From Pseudomonadota bacterium (GTDB lineage: Bacteria > Pseudomonadota > Gammaproteobacteria > Burkholderiales > Burkholderiaceae_E), in assembly GCA_023389055.1 (NCBI GenBank), contig JAEWFA010000062.1, positions 15,767-79,766 on the forward strand: DNA of 64,000 nucleotides, written 5' to 3'. Numbering within the stretch: the first letter of the stretch is position 1; each line of letters begins with the position of its first letter. The position numbers were made by a program, and so were the translations under genes. The notes under the pieces are model-generated. The model was not told the origin of the DNA, ran no database searches, and saw nothing but the letters and a program-made list of their open reading frames with translations. Shown here piece after piece: positions 40,343 through 49,430 of this stretch.

Positions 40343-41359
40343 CTACCCCGCCCACGCCGCCCGGACGCGAATCAGCGCGTCCTCGATCATCAGCCGCGGG
40401 TTGAGCGGGTGATCGACGGCTCGCGCCAGCGTTGCGATCCCGGACGCGAGCCCGTCCAGCGCCTGCAGCGACGTCGCCTGCGCCAGCGCGCGCAAACGTA
40501 CCGCTCGCCCGGGAAAGAATCGCGGCTGGGCACCGACCGCGCATCGCTGCAGGTCGGCGATCCACGTCTGCAGCGTTCCGACCCAGAGCGACGGCTCGAT
40601 GCCGGCCAGCGCGTCAGCGGCTCGCACGACCGAAGTTTCGGGAAGCGACGCGAAGGTCTCCACGACAAGCCGATGAGTGGACGCTGTCGTGGGATCGGCG
40701 AATCGGCGGGCGCTGAGCGGTGCCCCGCCGGCGGCGGCGAGCCACCCCAGGGCCATCGTTCGTTCGGCCCCGGTCTCGGCGACGAGCCACGCGGCAGCGA
40801 CTTCCAGCGCCGGAAGCGGCAGCGGCACCGCGAGGCAGCGCGAGCGGATCGTCGCCGGGAGCGCGTCGGGCCGGTGCGTCACGAGCAGGAATCGGGTGCC
40901 TGCGCCCGGCTCCTCGAGCGTCTTGAGCAGCGCGTTGGCCGCAGCGAGGTTCAACGCATCGGCAGGATCGACGCGGACCACCTTGCAGCCGCCCCGATGC
41001 CCCCCCACGCCGACGAAGCGCTCGAGTGCGCGCACCTGGTCGATCCGGATGTCGCGGGAAGCGGCGGACGCGCGGGCGGGCCGGACCGCCCCTTCGGCGC
41101 CCTCGCCCGCTTCCTCGGCCGCGGGCGTGAGCACGCGCAGGTCGGGATGGCTGTCGTGGGCGATCCATCCGCAGGCGGCGCAACGTCCGCAGGCCGACCC
41201 GTCGGCCGCCGGCAACTCGCACAGCCACGCGCGCGCCAGTTCCGCGGCGAAATCGGACTTGCCGATTCCGGCCGGCCCGTGGAGGAGCAAGGCGTGATGG
41301 GCGCGGTGGCGTTGAGCGAGAACGGCACGCCAGCTCGGCTCGAGCCACGGGTAGATCAT
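40343..41359 (-). CDS. holB: DNA polymerase III delta-prime subunit
   Basis: This 338-residue clamp-loader subunit has the P-loop-like ALLLHGPAGIGKSDFAAELA, a four-cysteine zinc site (in LCELPAADGSACGRCAACGW) and AANALLKTLEEPGAGTRFLL with the sensor/Arg-finger region. It helps load the beta sliding clamp. The start MIYPWLEPSW at 41359 gives an ATGA overlap with tmk, and family sequences begin similarly. Confidence 0.94.
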   Translation of the reverse strand: MIYPWLEPSWRAVLAQRHRAHHALLLHGPAGIGKSDFAAELARAWLCELPAADGSACGRCAACGWIAHDSHPDLRVLTPAAEEAGEGAEGAVRPARASAASRDIRIDQVRALERFVGVGGHRGGCKVVRVDPADALNLAAANALLKTLEEPGAGTRFLLVTHRPDALPATIRSRCLAVPLPLPALEVAAAWLVAETGAERTMALGWLAAAGGAPLSARRFADPTTASTHRLVVETFASLPETSVVRAADALAGIEPSLWVGTLQTWIADLQRCAVGAQPRFFPGRAVRLRALAQATSLQALDGLASGIATLARAVDHPLNPRLMIEDALIRVRAAWAG

Positions 41360-41970
41360 TCTGAACAAAGCCTTGCAAGATCTTGTTCGAGTACTGCTCG
41401 AACTTCGTCGACGCTCCCGCTGCCGTCGATCCGGACGACGCGCGCGCGGTCGGCCGCGGCGCGCAGCCGGTAACCGTCGCGCACACGGGTGAAGAAAGCG
41501 ATGTCTTCGCGCTCGAAGCGGTCGGCTGCGCGCGAGCCCGCGCGACGCCGGGCGGCGACCTCGGGTTCGACGTCGAACCAGTAGGTGCGTGCCGGCTGCA
41601 GCGTGCCGTGGACCCACGCTTCGAGCCAGGCGATCCGCTCGGCCGGTGCGCCGCGCCCTGCGCCCTGGTAGGCCCAGGTGGAATCGGTGAAGCGATCGCA
41701 GACGACCCACTGTCCCTGCTCGAGCGCCGGGAGGATTCGCCGCTCGAGATGATCGCGCCGCGCGGCAAACACCAGCATCAGCTCGGTATCGAGCGACATC
41801 GAGCGGTGCAGCAGCAATTCGCGCAGCGCCTCGGCGAGCTCCGTGCCGCCGGGCTCGCGCGTGGCGAGGACGTCGTGCCCGTGCGCTCGCAGCCATTCGA
41901 TCGACTGCGCGACGTGCGTGCTCTTGCCTGCGCCGTCGATGCCTTCGAAGGTGACGAAGCGGCCTTTCAC
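41356..41970 (-). CDS. tmk: thymidylate kinase
   Basis: This 204-residue protein has the P-loop VTFEGIDGAGKSTHVAQSIE, the DR(Y/F) motif in VVCDRFTDSTWAYQGAGRG and the LID-like DRFEREDIAFF. It phosphorylates dTMP to dTDP. The start is GTG at 41970, overlapping the mltG stop as GTGA, which fits the P-loop near residue 10. Length agrees with E. coli Tmk (213). Confidence 0.95.
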   Translation of the reverse strand: MKGRFVTFEGIDGAGKSTHVAQSIEWLRAHGHDVLATREPGGTELAEALRELLLHRSMSLDTELMLVFAARRDHLERRILPALEQGQWVVCDRFTDSTWAYQGAGRGAPAERIAWLEAWVHGTLQPARTYWFDVEPEVAARRRAGSRAADRFEREDIAFFTRVRDGYRLRAAADRARVVRIDGSGSVDEVRAVLEQDLARLCSE

Positions 41971-42974
41971 CGGCCGCCTCTCTGATAGCGGGACACGGCA
42001 CGATTGTGACTCGCCAGATCCGACGAGAACTCGCTGGTACCGTCGCCGCGCGAGACGAAATACAGCGCGCCGATCTGCGCCGGTCGCAGCGCTGCCTCGA
42101 TCGAAGCCCGGCTCGTCAACGCGATCGGCGTCGGCGGCAGCCCGGCCCGCGTGTAGGTGTTGTAAGCGGTGTCGGCCTGCAGGTCGCGCTTGCGCAGGTT
42201 GCCGTCGAATCGCTCGCCCAGGCCGTAGATCGTCGTCGGATCGCTTTGCAGCAGCATCCCGCGCCGCAGCCGGTTGACGAAGACCGCCGCCACCTTGTCG
42301 CGCTCGTCGGCCAGGCCCGTCTCCTTCTCGACGATGGACGCGAGCACCAACGCTTCGTAGGGGCTGCGATACGGCAGGTCGGCGGCGCGCTGCTCCCACG
42401 CCGCGTTCAAGGCGCGCTGCAGCGCCTGGTACGCACGCCGGTAGACCTCGAGATCGCTCGCGCCCGGCGTGAAGCGATAGGTGTCGGGAAAGAACATCCC
42501 CTCGGGCCGCGTCTCGGTTGCGCCGATGCGGCGCATCAGCTGCGCGTCATCGAGCCCGCGCGTGTCATGCGCGAGTTCTGCGTTCGTGTCGATCGCCTCG
42601 CGCATCTGGCGAAACGTCGAACCTTCGACGAAACGGATCGACATCAGCAGCACGTCGCCGCGCACGAACTTGTCGAGCAGCGCGTCGATCGTGATCGGCG
42701 CCTGCAGCTCGTAGACGCCGGCCTTGAGCTTGCCGTCGTGGCCGCGCAGCTTGTACCACAGCCACAATTCGGTGGGACCGACCTCGACTCCCTGGGCACG
42801 CAACGCCTGTGCGACGCCGCGCACGTTCGCACCGGCCGGCAGCGTGAAGCGGACCGGCGACGCGCTGAACGCGACCGGCTCGACGCGGAAGCGATGCCAT
42901 CCCCAGGCGAGCGCTGCGGCGACGGCAATCAGCAACGAGAACAGGACGAGCCCTGCGGTACGGCCCTTCGACAC
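41967..42974 (-). CDS. mltG: endolytic murein transglycosylase MltG (YceG)
   Basis: This 335-residue protein has one N-terminal membrane helix (GLVLFSLLIAVAAALAWGW) then a periplasmic YceG domain: RFTLPAGANVRGVAQALRAQ (LysM-like subdomain), EALVLASIVEKETGLADERD with the catalytic Glu, and LQSDPTTIYGLGERF. It cuts nascent glycan chains and sets peptidoglycan strand length. The start GTG at 42974 (VSKGRTAGLVL) is preferred over the ATG at 43043, which would lie on the divergent ygfZ start. Confidence 0.93.
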   Translation of the reverse strand: MSKGRTAGLVLFSLLIAVAAALAWGWHRFRVEPVAFSASPVRFTLPAGANVRGVAQALRAQGVEVGPTELWLWYKLRGHDGKLKAGVYELQAPITIDALLDKFVRGDVLLMSIRFVEGSTFRQMREAIDTNAELAHDTRGLDDAQLMRRIGATETRPEGMFFPDTYRFTPGASDLEVYRRAYQALQRALNAAWEQRAADLPYRSPYEALVLASIVEKETGLADERDKVAAVFVNRLRRGMLLQSDPTTIYGLGERFDGNLRKRDLQADTAYNTYTRAGLPPTPIALTSRASIEAALRPAQIGALYFVSRGDGTSEFSSDLASHNRAVSRYQRGGR

Positions 42975-42985
42975 TTCGCTTCCGG

Positions 42986-43015
42986 TTCGACAACGACAGA
43001 GGGGACTCCTATGAT
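42986..43015 (+). promoter_or_regulatory. candidate ygfZ promoter
   Basis: TTCGAC (42986-42991), an 18-base spacer and TATGAT (43010-43015) lie 26 bases upstream of the ygfZ ATG, in the short divergent gap with mltG. The fit to sigma-70 is moderate. Confidence 0.35.
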
Positions 43016-43041
43016 AATCGGTCGATTCCGGCACCCGATCC

Positions 43042-44220
43042 ATGACTTCCGCGCCTCTTCCCCTGGCTCCGAGAGCCGATTCGGCTGCGCCCGACCTCGA
43101 CGTCGTGCGCGCCGCCGCGCAACGCTGCGGCGTTTCGCTTCACGACGACGTCTACGGCGCGCAATCGCGCATCGAATCGCCGACCACCGCCAAGGTGAAA
43201 CTCGCCGAGGGCGCGCTCGCCTGGCTGCCCGGCCTTTGCGTGCTGCGACTCGACGGTGACGATGCGCTGCGCTTCCTGCATTCGCAGACGACCAACGACC
43301 TGCTGCAGCAACCGCCCGATGCGGCGCGCTGGCACGGCTACTGCTCGCCGAAGGGCCGGCTGCTGGCAACGATGCTGATCTGGCGCGACGGTGCGTCGGT
43401 CCGGCTGCTGCTGCCCGACAGCGTCGCCGCGACGATCGGCAGACGGTTGAAGATGTTCGTGCTGCGCTCGAAAGTCCGGATCACGAACGAAAGCGGTGCG
43501 CTCGCCGTGCTCGGCGTGATCGGCGATGCCGGTGCCGACGCACTGCAACGCCTGCACGTCGCGGCACCGGCGCCGATGAAGGTCGTCGTCGCCGACGGCA
43601 CAGTCGACGCGAACGCCCCCCGCGACCCGTCAGCGCCCCGGCTCACCGCCATCGGACTGCCGCCGCTGCCCGCCGATCCGTCGAGCGGCATCGCCACCGA
43701 CGTGCCGCGCTGGCTGCTCGTCGTACCGGCGGAGTCGGTCGAAGGCGCGTGGCGCGCGTTGCAGGCGCGGCTGGCGCCGACCGACAGCCGCACGTGGCGA
43801 TGGACCGACGTGCGCAGCGGCATCGCATCGATCGTCCCCGCAACGAGCGAGCAGTTCGTGCCGCAGATGCTCAATCTCGAAGCCGAAGCGATCGGTGCCG
43901 TCAGCTTCACGAAGGGCTGCTATCCGGGACAGGAGGTCGTCGCCCGCAGCCACTACCTCGGCAAGACGAAGCGACGTACGTTCCTTGCGCGGATCGGCGG
44001 CACGGCGGGCAGCACGCCGCGCGAACCCTTTCCCGGCAGCGACGTCGTCGACGCCGCCGGTCAACCGGTCGGCCTGGTGGTCACGGCGGCACCTTCGCCC
44101 GACGGCGCCGTCGACGTGCTGTTCGAGGCGCAGGTCGCAGCCGCGAAGCAAGGTGAACTCGCCGTCGACGGACAGGCGCTGCAGCCGCTTGCGCTGCCCT
44201 ACACGGTACCCCCCGAATGA
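43042..44220 (+). CDS. ygfZ: tRNA-modifying / Fe-S repair folate-binding protein YgfZ
   Basis: This 392-residue protein is a GcvT-like folate-binding YgfZ, identified by the FTKGCYPGQEVVARSHYLGK motif (KGCYxGQE, with the conserved Cys at about residue 293). It supports assembly or repair of some iron-sulfur proteins with tetrahydrofolate as cofactor. FLHSQTTNDLLQQPPDAARW is the N-terminal tract. It is divergent from mltG and followed by DUF4936 with an ATGA overlap. Confidence 0.93.
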   Translation: MTSAPLPLAPRADSAAPDLDVVRAAAQRCGVSLHDDVYGAQSRIESPTTAKVKLAEGALAWLPGLCVLRLDGDDALRFLHSQTTNDLLQQPPDAARWHGYCSPKGRLLATMLIWRDGASVRLLLPDSVAATIGRRLKMFVLRSKVRITNESGALAVLGVIGDAGADALQRLHVAAPAPMKVVVADGTVDANAPRDPSAPRLTAIGLPPLPADPSSGIATDVPRWLLVVPAESVEGAWRALQARLAPTDSRTWRWTDVRSGIASIVPATSEQFVPQMLNLEAEAIGAVSFTKGCYPGQEVVARSHYLGKTKRRTFLARIGGTAGSTPREPFPGSDVVDAAGQPVGLVVTAAPSPDGAVDVLFEAQVAAAKQGELAVDGQALQPLALPYTVPPE

Positions 44221-44543
44221 GCGCACTCGTCGTTCTCGTCTGGTTCCGCGCCGATCCGGCGCGCAACGACGAATGCCGGCAGGCACTGGACGCGCTCGCC
44301 GCACGCATCGAGCGTCGGTTCGACGTGCGCGGGCGTTTCGGCTGGCGCGACGAGCCGCAGAAGAACCGCCGTACCTGGCTGGAATCGTGGGAGCCGTTGC
44401 GCGACGAGCAGGAAAGCGCTTTCGTCGAGGCGCTCGAAGTCGAAGCGGCTGCGCTCGGTATTCCGGCGCTGGCGCCCGGCGGGCGTTTCGTCGAGACGTT
44501 CCGCTGGGCCGACGCGGCGAAGGACTCGCCGCGATGTGCCTGA
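44217..44543 (+). CDS. DUF4936 family protein
   Basis: This 108-residue cytosolic protein resembles DUF4936: ALVVLVWFRADPARNDECRQ at the N terminus and TWLESWEPLRDEQESAFVEA in the middle. It shows a ferredoxin-like or stress-responsive dimeric alpha/beta pattern by eye. Function is unknown. The start makes an ATGA overlap with ygfZ and the end overlaps the NRDE gene by ten bases, so the three genes form one transcript. Confidence 0.8.
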   Translation: MSALVVLVWFRADPARNDECRQALDALAARIERRFDVRGRFGWRDEPQKNRRTWLESWEPLRDEQESAFVEALEVEAAALGIPALAPGGRFVETFRWADAAKDSPRCA

Positions 44544-45367
44544 TCGCCTTTGCGCTCGACGCCCACGATTCGTTCGCCTTCGTCGTCGCGGCCAACCGCG
44601 ACGAATACTACGCACGCGAGACGGCGCCGGCCGCGTGGTGGGACGACGAGCACAAGGTCTACGGCGGTCGCGATCTTCGCGCCGGCGGCACGTGGCTTGC
44701 GATCGATCGGCGCGGACGCTTTGCCGCCGTCACCAACGTGCGCGAGCCCGATCCGGTGAGCGGGCCGCGTTCGCGCGGCGCGCTCGTCGCCGGGTTCGTC
44801 CAGGGCTCGGAGCCCGCGCGCGACTACGCCGAGCGCCTGCTCGCGCACGCCGACGAATACGCGGGTTTCAACCTGCTGCTCGTCGATCTCGCCGCCGGGC
44901 AACCGGCCCTCTTCGTGTCGAACCGCGATCCACGACGGATCGTCGCGCCCGGCAGCGGCGTGCACGCGTGGTCCAACGGTACGCTCGATGCGCCGTGGCC
45001 GAAGGTGCTGCAGCTGCGCGAACGACTGTTGCACGGGCTCGGGGCCCCCGCGCGCCAGCTCGGATCGACGCTCTTCGACGCGCTCGCCGATCGATCGCTT
45101 CCCGACGATGCCGCGCTGCCCGACACCGGCATCGGAAAGGTGCGTGAACGGATCCTCGCGCCGGCGATGATCTTCGCGCCCGAACTCGGCTACGGCACGC
45201 GGGCATCGACGGTCGTCGCCGTACGGCGCGACGGCCGCGTCGTCTTCGTCGAGCGCAGTTGGGTGCCCGACGGCGGCGCCCTCCGGCACGCCGGCGAGCG
45301 GCGCGTGCGCTTCCGGCTCGCGTCGGCGACGATCGACGCGCTCGGCCGGCGCGCAGCACGAGCCTGA
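44534..45367 (+). CDS. NRDE/TANGO2-family protein
   Basis: This 277-residue protein starts MCLIAFALDAHDSFAFVVAA followed by NRDE, the signature that names the family, with an N-terminal Cys2 that may be an N-terminal nucleophile. GGRDLRAGGTWLAIDRRGRF and FNLLLVDLAAGQPALFVSNR are conserved. The human relative TANGO2 has been linked to heme or lipid handling; the bacterial role is unknown. The ATG at 44534 overlaps the end of the DUF4936 gene. Confidence 0.9.
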   Translation: MCLIAFALDAHDSFAFVVAANRDEYYARETAPAAWWDDEHKVYGGRDLRAGGTWLAIDRRGRFAAVTNVREPDPVSGPRSRGALVAGFVQGSEPARDYAERLLAHADEYAGFNLLLVDLAAGQPALFVSNRDPRRIVAPGSGVHAWSNGTLDAPWPKVLQLRERLLHGLGAPARQLGSTLFDALADRSLPDDAALPDTGIGKVRERILAPAMIFAPELGYGTRASTVVAVRRDGRVVFVERSWVPDGGALRHAGERRVRFRLASATIDALGRRAARA

Positions 45368-45377
45368 CCCGAAGACG

Positions 45378-46730
45378 TCAACCAAGCACTCGGCGCATCC
45401 GCACGTGCTCGATCCCGGCTTCGCGGTACGGCTCGCCGATCGTCTCGAAGCCGCACCTGCGGTAGAAGCCCTCGGCAGCGCATTGCGCGCTCAGCTCGAC
45501 GGCCGCGTCGCCGCGCGCTCGGGCGCGCGCCACGAGCGCATCGAGCACGCGCATCCCGATGCCCTGGCCGCGCGCATCGGCGCGAACCGCCATTCGCCCG
45601 ATCTTCGCCTGCGGCAGCAGCCGGCCGGTGGCGATCGCCCGTCCGTCGCGATACGCGACGCAGTGCAACGCGTCGGCGTCTCGTCCATCGGACTCGATGT
45701 CGGTCGGCACGCCCTGCTCGTCGACGAACACCGCCACGCGCAGCGGCAATGCATCGGCACACAGTCGCTCCCAGTGCCCTACTCGCACGACGATTGCATT
45801 TGCGAGGTCGTCGACGAATGCAGCGATCTCGCGCGCGACGCGCTGGGTCGCCTCGTGCACGAGCCAGTGCGTTGCTTCGGGCAGGCGCACGATGCGCAAT
45901 TGCGGTACCAGGCGATCGAGTCCGTCGAGCAGCGACGGCAGCAACGCGGTGTCGCGCTCGCCCCAGACGACGAGCGTCGGCACCCGCACGGTGAAGCGCG
46001 ATGCATCCAGCGCAGGCAGCGCGGCATCGCGGTCGTTTTCCGCGGGAGGGTGCAACGGCGAGGCGCGGTAGTAGTTCACCGCAGCCTCGAGCGCGCCCGG
46101 GATCGCCCATGCCGCGTGGTACTCGGCGCGCTGTTCGGCGTCGAGCCAATCGGCGCTGCCCATCGACGCGAGCATCGCGTCGAGCCGCGCGAAATCGTCG
46201 CGCGCAAGCACTTTCTCGGCGCCCGGACGGCGCAGCCAGTTCATGTAGGCGCTCGCCGCCTGCTGGTGCGGATCGTGCGCGAGCGCCTCGGCGAACGGCA
46301 CGGGATGCGGCGCGTTCAGGATCGCCAGGCGCTCGACGCGTTCGGGATGCGCGATCGCGAAGCCCCACGCGAGCGCGCCGCCCCAGTCGTGTCCGACGAG
46401 CGCGCAGCGCTCGTAGCCCAACGCATCGACGAGCGCGTCCAGGTCGGCGACGAGCTCGGCTGCTCGGTATGCGTCGACGCCCTCGGGCTTGTCGGAGCGT
46501 CCGTACCCGCGCAGGTCCGGCGCGACCACGTGAAAGCGTCGTGCGAAGCGCGGCATCGACTCGCGCCAGGCAAACCACCCCTCGGGAAAGCCGTGCAGCA
46601 TCAGCAACAGCGGCGCACGTTCGTTGCCGCACGACGCGTAGTGCAGCCGCAGCGGTTGCGGCGCGCTGCGCACCAGCGCGTACTGCCCTTCGCGAATCGC
46701 TTCGTCGTTGCCGGGCTCGTCCGGGCGCAT
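45378..46730 (-). CDS. alpha/beta hydrolase fused to a GNAT acetyltransferase
   Basis: This 450-residue protein has an epoxide-hydrolase-like domain (about 1-310): MLHGFPEGWFAW (oxyanion HGFPEG, residues 46-51), VGHDWGGALAWG with candidate nucleophile Asp115 and EATHWLVHEATQR with the His. Residues 311-450 form a GNAT domain resembling ElaA: LRVAVFVDEQGVPTDIES, GRMAVRADARGQGIGMRVLD (acetyl-CoA pyrophosphate loop) and EGFYRRCGFETIGEPYREAG. No stop lies between. Such a fusion is not familiar to me; the link between the two reactions is unclear. Confidence 0.88.
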   Translation of the reverse strand: MRPDEPGNDEAIREGQYALVRSAPQPLRLHYASCGNERAPLLLMLHGFPEGWFAWRESMPRFARRFHVVAPDLRGYGRSDKPEGVDAYRAAELVADLDALVDALGYERCALVGHDWGGALAWGFAIAHPERVERLAILNAPHPVPFAEALAHDPHQQAASAYMNWLRRPGAEKVLARDDFARLDAMLASMGSADWLDAEQRAEYHAAWAIPGALEAAVNYYRASPLHPPAENDRDAALPALDASRFTVRVPTLVVWGERDTALLPSLLDGLDRLVPQLRIVRLPEATHWLVHEATQRVAREIAAFVDDLANAIVVRVGHWERLCADALPLRVAVFVDEQGVPTDIESDGRDADALHCVAYRDGRAIATGRLLPQAKIGRMAVRADARGQGIGMRVLDALVARARARGDAAVELSAQCAAEGFYRRCGFETIGEPYREAGIEHVRMRRVLG

Positions 46731-46758
46731 CGCCGATTGCCCCCTGCCGATGTCCGCT

Positions 46759-47631
46759 TCAGCCCTTGCGCTGGCCGAACCCGGGCTTGTAGGTGTACGG
46801 ATCGCTCGGATTGCGCTGCATCAGTACATCCTGCATGCGCAGCTCCACCGACGGCAGGATGTTCGGATGCGTGATCACGTAGAAGCGGTTCTCGCGGATT
46901 GCATCGAAGGTCATCCGCGCAACCTCCCCGGCGCTGATCCGCCCCGACGAGACCGCCTTCTCGGTGGCGCGCTGCGACGCGCGCATCGACTCGGTGGGCG
47001 GAGTCGCGTCGCGCAGCTCCGCGGGCCGGTTCCTCTCCGATTGCGCGATGCCGGTGGGCACGAAGGCCGGACACAGCAGCGTCACGCCGATCGGCGCGCC
47101 GGCCAGGCGCAGGTCCTGATACAGCGTCTCCGTCAGCGCCACGACGGCGTGCTTGGAGACGTTGTAGACGCCCATGCCCTGCGGCGCGAGCAGCCCGGCA
47201 ACCGACGCGGTATTGACGACGTGGCACGCGTCGCCCTGCTCGAGCATCCGAGGAACGAAACTGCGCACCCCGTGGATCACGCCCCAGAGGTTCACGCCGA
47301 GCACCCACTGCCAGTCGCGCTCGCCGGCTTCCCACAGCAGCCCGCCGGCGGCGACGCCGGCATTGTTGAACAGCACGTGCGTGGCACCGAAGCGTTCCAG
47401 CGTGCGCTCGGCCAGGCGCTCGACCTGGTCTGCCTGGCGCACGTCGACGTTCTCGCCGAAAACCTCGGCGCCTTGCGAGCGCAATTCGTCGACCACCCGC
47501 GAAAGCGCCTCGCGCTCGACGTCGGCCAGCGCCAGTCGCATGCCGAGCGAGGCGCCCAGGCGCGCGAACTCGCGGCCGAAACCGCTCGCCGCGCCGGTGA
47601 TCACGGCGACCTTCGCGGCGAGCTCCTGCAT
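46759..47631 (-). CDS. short-chain dehydrogenase/reductase
   Basis: This 290-residue SDR has the NAD(P) motif VAVITGAASGFGREFARLGA, the NNAG segment and the catalytic YNVSKHAVV. TFDAIRENRFYVITHPNILP at the C terminus is typical of an SDR group often annotated without substrate. The start MQELAAKV at 47631 lies two bases after the preceding MDR stop. It is the last gene of the minus-strand operon from about 52722. Confidence 0.88.
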   Translation of the reverse strand: MQELAAKVAVITGAASGFGREFARLGASLGMRLALADVEREALSRVVDELRSQGAEVFGENVDVRQADQVERLAERTLERFGATHVLFNNAGVAAGGLLWEAGERDWQWVLGVNLWGVIHGVRSFVPRMLEQGDACHVVNTASVAGLLAPQGMGVYNVSKHAVVALTETLYQDLRLAGAPIGVTLLCPAFVPTGIAQSERNRPAELRDATPPTESMRASQRATEKAVSSGRISAGEVARMTFDAIRENRFYVITHPNILPSVELRMQDVLMQRNPSDPYTYKPGFGQRKG

Positions 47632-47632
47632 G

Positions 47633-48631
47633 CTAGTCGAGCGCCACGAGCTGCTTGCCGACGTTGCGACCGGCGAGCAGGCCGAGGAACGCGTCGGGCG
47701 CATTCTCCAGCCCGCGGGCGATCGTCTCGCGATAGCGCAGGCTGCCGTCGGTGACGCGCCGCGCGAGCTCGGCCAGTGCCGTCGGCCACAGGTCCATGTG
47801 CTCGGAGACGATGAAGCCTTCGACGCGCAGGCGGTTGACGAGGATCGAACGGAACTGCGTGACCGGCATCGGCTGGCCGCTGTAGCCGGAAATCAGGCCG
47901 CAGACCGCGATGCGCCCGAAGGCGTTCATCCGCCGCAGCGCGGCATCGAGCGGCTCGCCGCCGACGTTCTCGAACAGCCCGTCGATGCCGTCGGGCGTCG
48001 CCGCGCGCAGGTCTTCGTACAGCCGCCCCGCCTTGTAGTCGACGCAGGCATCGAAGCCGTACTCGCCGGTGACGATCCCGCATTTCTGCGGGCCGCCGGC
48101 AATGCCGACGACCCGGCAGCCCGCCGCCTTCGCGAGTTGCCCGACGACCGAACCCACCGCGCCGCTGGCCGCCGACACGACGACCGTCTCGCCCGCCTTC
48201 GGCGCGATGATCCGGTTCAGGCCATACCAGGCCGTGACGCCCGGCATGCCGACCACGCCGAGGTAGGCCGACAGCGGAATTAGGGAGGTATCGACCTTCA
48301 TCAGCCCGCTGCCGTCGGACACGCCGTAGAGCTGCCAACCGAACAGGCCGACGACGGCGTCGCCCACCGTGAAACGCGGATTGCGGCTCTCGAGCACCTC
48401 GCCCGCCGTGCCGCCGACCATGACTTCGTCGAGCTTCTGCGGCGCGGCATAGGATTTCGACTCGTCCATGCGCCCGCGCATATACGGGTCGAGCGACAGG
48501 AAACGATTGCGCACGAGTACCTGGCCGTCGGCGAGCGACGGTACCGGCGCTTCCTCGAGACGGAAATCGTCGTGCGAGGCCGCACCGCTGGGCCGGCGCG
48601 CGAGCACGATACGGCGGTTCGTCTCGGCCAT
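47633..48631 (-). CDS. NADP-dependent oxidoreductase, MDR/leukotriene-B4-dehydrogenase type
   Basis: This 332-residue protein matches the CurA/PTGR branch: VRNRFLSLDPYMRGRMDESK, GLFGWQLYGVSD, GMPGVTAWYGLNRIIAPKAG and VVVSAASGAVGSVVGQLAKA. It has no catalytic zinc site. The family reduces double bonds of enones. It lies between two SDR genes in the acyl-CoA-degradation operon and may reduce a 2-enoyl intermediate, which is inference. Confidence 0.9.
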   Translation of the reverse strand: MAETNRRIVLARRPSGAASHDDFRLEEAPVPSLADGQVLVRNRFLSLDPYMRGRMDESKSYAAPQKLDEVMVGGTAGEVLESRNPRFTVGDAVVGLFGWQLYGVSDGSGLMKVDTSLIPLSAYLGVVGMPGVTAWYGLNRIIAPKAGETVVVSAASGAVGSVVGQLAKAAGCRVVGIAGGPQKCGIVTGEYGFDACVDYKAGRLYEDLRAATPDGIDGLFENVGGEPLDAALRRMNAFGRIAVCGLISGYSGQPMPVTQFRSILVNRLRVEGFIVSEHMDLWPTALAELARRVTDGSLRYRETIARGLENAPDAFLGLLAGRNVGKQLVALD

Positions 48632-48640
48632 TTCAGCTCC

Positions 48641-49417
48641 TCAGACTGCGGTGACGCCGCCGTCGACGGCGAGGATCTGGCCGGTGATGTGCTTGCCGGC
48701 ATCGGAACAGAAGAGCACGGCCGCGCCCTTCAGGTCCTCGTCGTCGCCGAGTCGATGCAGCGGCGTGCGCGCCTTTACCTTGTCCTCGATCTCGGCAAGC
48801 GTTGCGCGCGACATCTTCGACGGGAAGAAACCCGGCGCGAGCGCGTTCACCGTGATGCCGTGCTCGCCCCATTCGCCGGCCAGCGCACGCGTGAAGTTCA
48901 CCAGGCCGCCCTTCGTCGTGTTGTAGGCGATCGTGTGGTTGGTTCCGGGCTCGTTGCCGCGCAGCCCGGCTATCGACGCGACGATCAGGACGCGCCCGTA
49001 GCCACGGGGGATCATCGAGCGCTTGCCGATCTGCTGCGTGAGCAGGAACACGCCCGTGAGGTTCAGGTTCACCAGTTTCATCCAGGCCTCGAGCGGGTGC
49101 TCGGCCATCGGCGCGCCCCAGGTCGTGCCGGCGTTGTTCACGAGAATGTCGCAGTGGCCGAGTCGGCCGAGCGCGGCCTCGGCGAAGGCCATCACCGACT
49201 CGGGCTTGCCCAGGTCGGCGGCGATCCCGTGCGCACGAACGCCCTGTTTCGACAGGTGCTCGACCGCCTCGTCGAGCTCGGCCTGCTTGCGCGCCGCGAG
49301 CACGATCTCCGCGCCCATCTCGCCGAGCGCCTCGGCGATCTGCAACCCGAGCCCGCGCGAGCCACCGGTGACGATCGCCTTGCGTCCTTCGAGATTCATC
49401 GATTCGCGTACCGACAT
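48641..49417 (-). CDS. short-chain dehydrogenase/reductase
   Basis: This 258-residue SDR has NLEGRKAIVTGGSRGLGLQI, the NNAG segment, catalytic Tyr and Lys in IAYNTTKGGLVN, and the FabG-like ending HITGQILAVDGGVTAV. Start MSVRESMNLEG at 49417, before which GCGGAGAG acts as ribosome site. It is likely to oxidise a 3-hydroxyacyl or similar alcohol in the operon with thiolase and FadB-like genes. Confidence 0.9.
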   Translation of the reverse strand: MSVRESMNLEGRKAIVTGGSRGLGLQIAEALGEMGAEIVLAARKQAELDEAVEHLSKQGVRAHGIAADLGKPESVMAFAEAALGRLGHCDILVNNAGTTWGAPMAEHPLEAWMKLVNLNLTGVFLLTQQIGKRSMIPRGYGRVLIVASIAGLRGNEPGTNHTIAYNTTKGGLVNFTRALAGEWGEHGITVNALAPGFFPSKMSRATLAEIEDKVKARTPLHRLGDDEDLKGAAVLFCSDAGKHITGQILAVDGGVTAV

Positions 49418-49430
49418 CGCCGCTCTCCGC

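Noticed and set aside
42975..43043. ATG at 43043 as the start of MltG
   Set aside because: It would add 23 residues without signal-peptide character and begin on the ygfZ ATG; the GTG at 42974 leads directly into the membrane helix.
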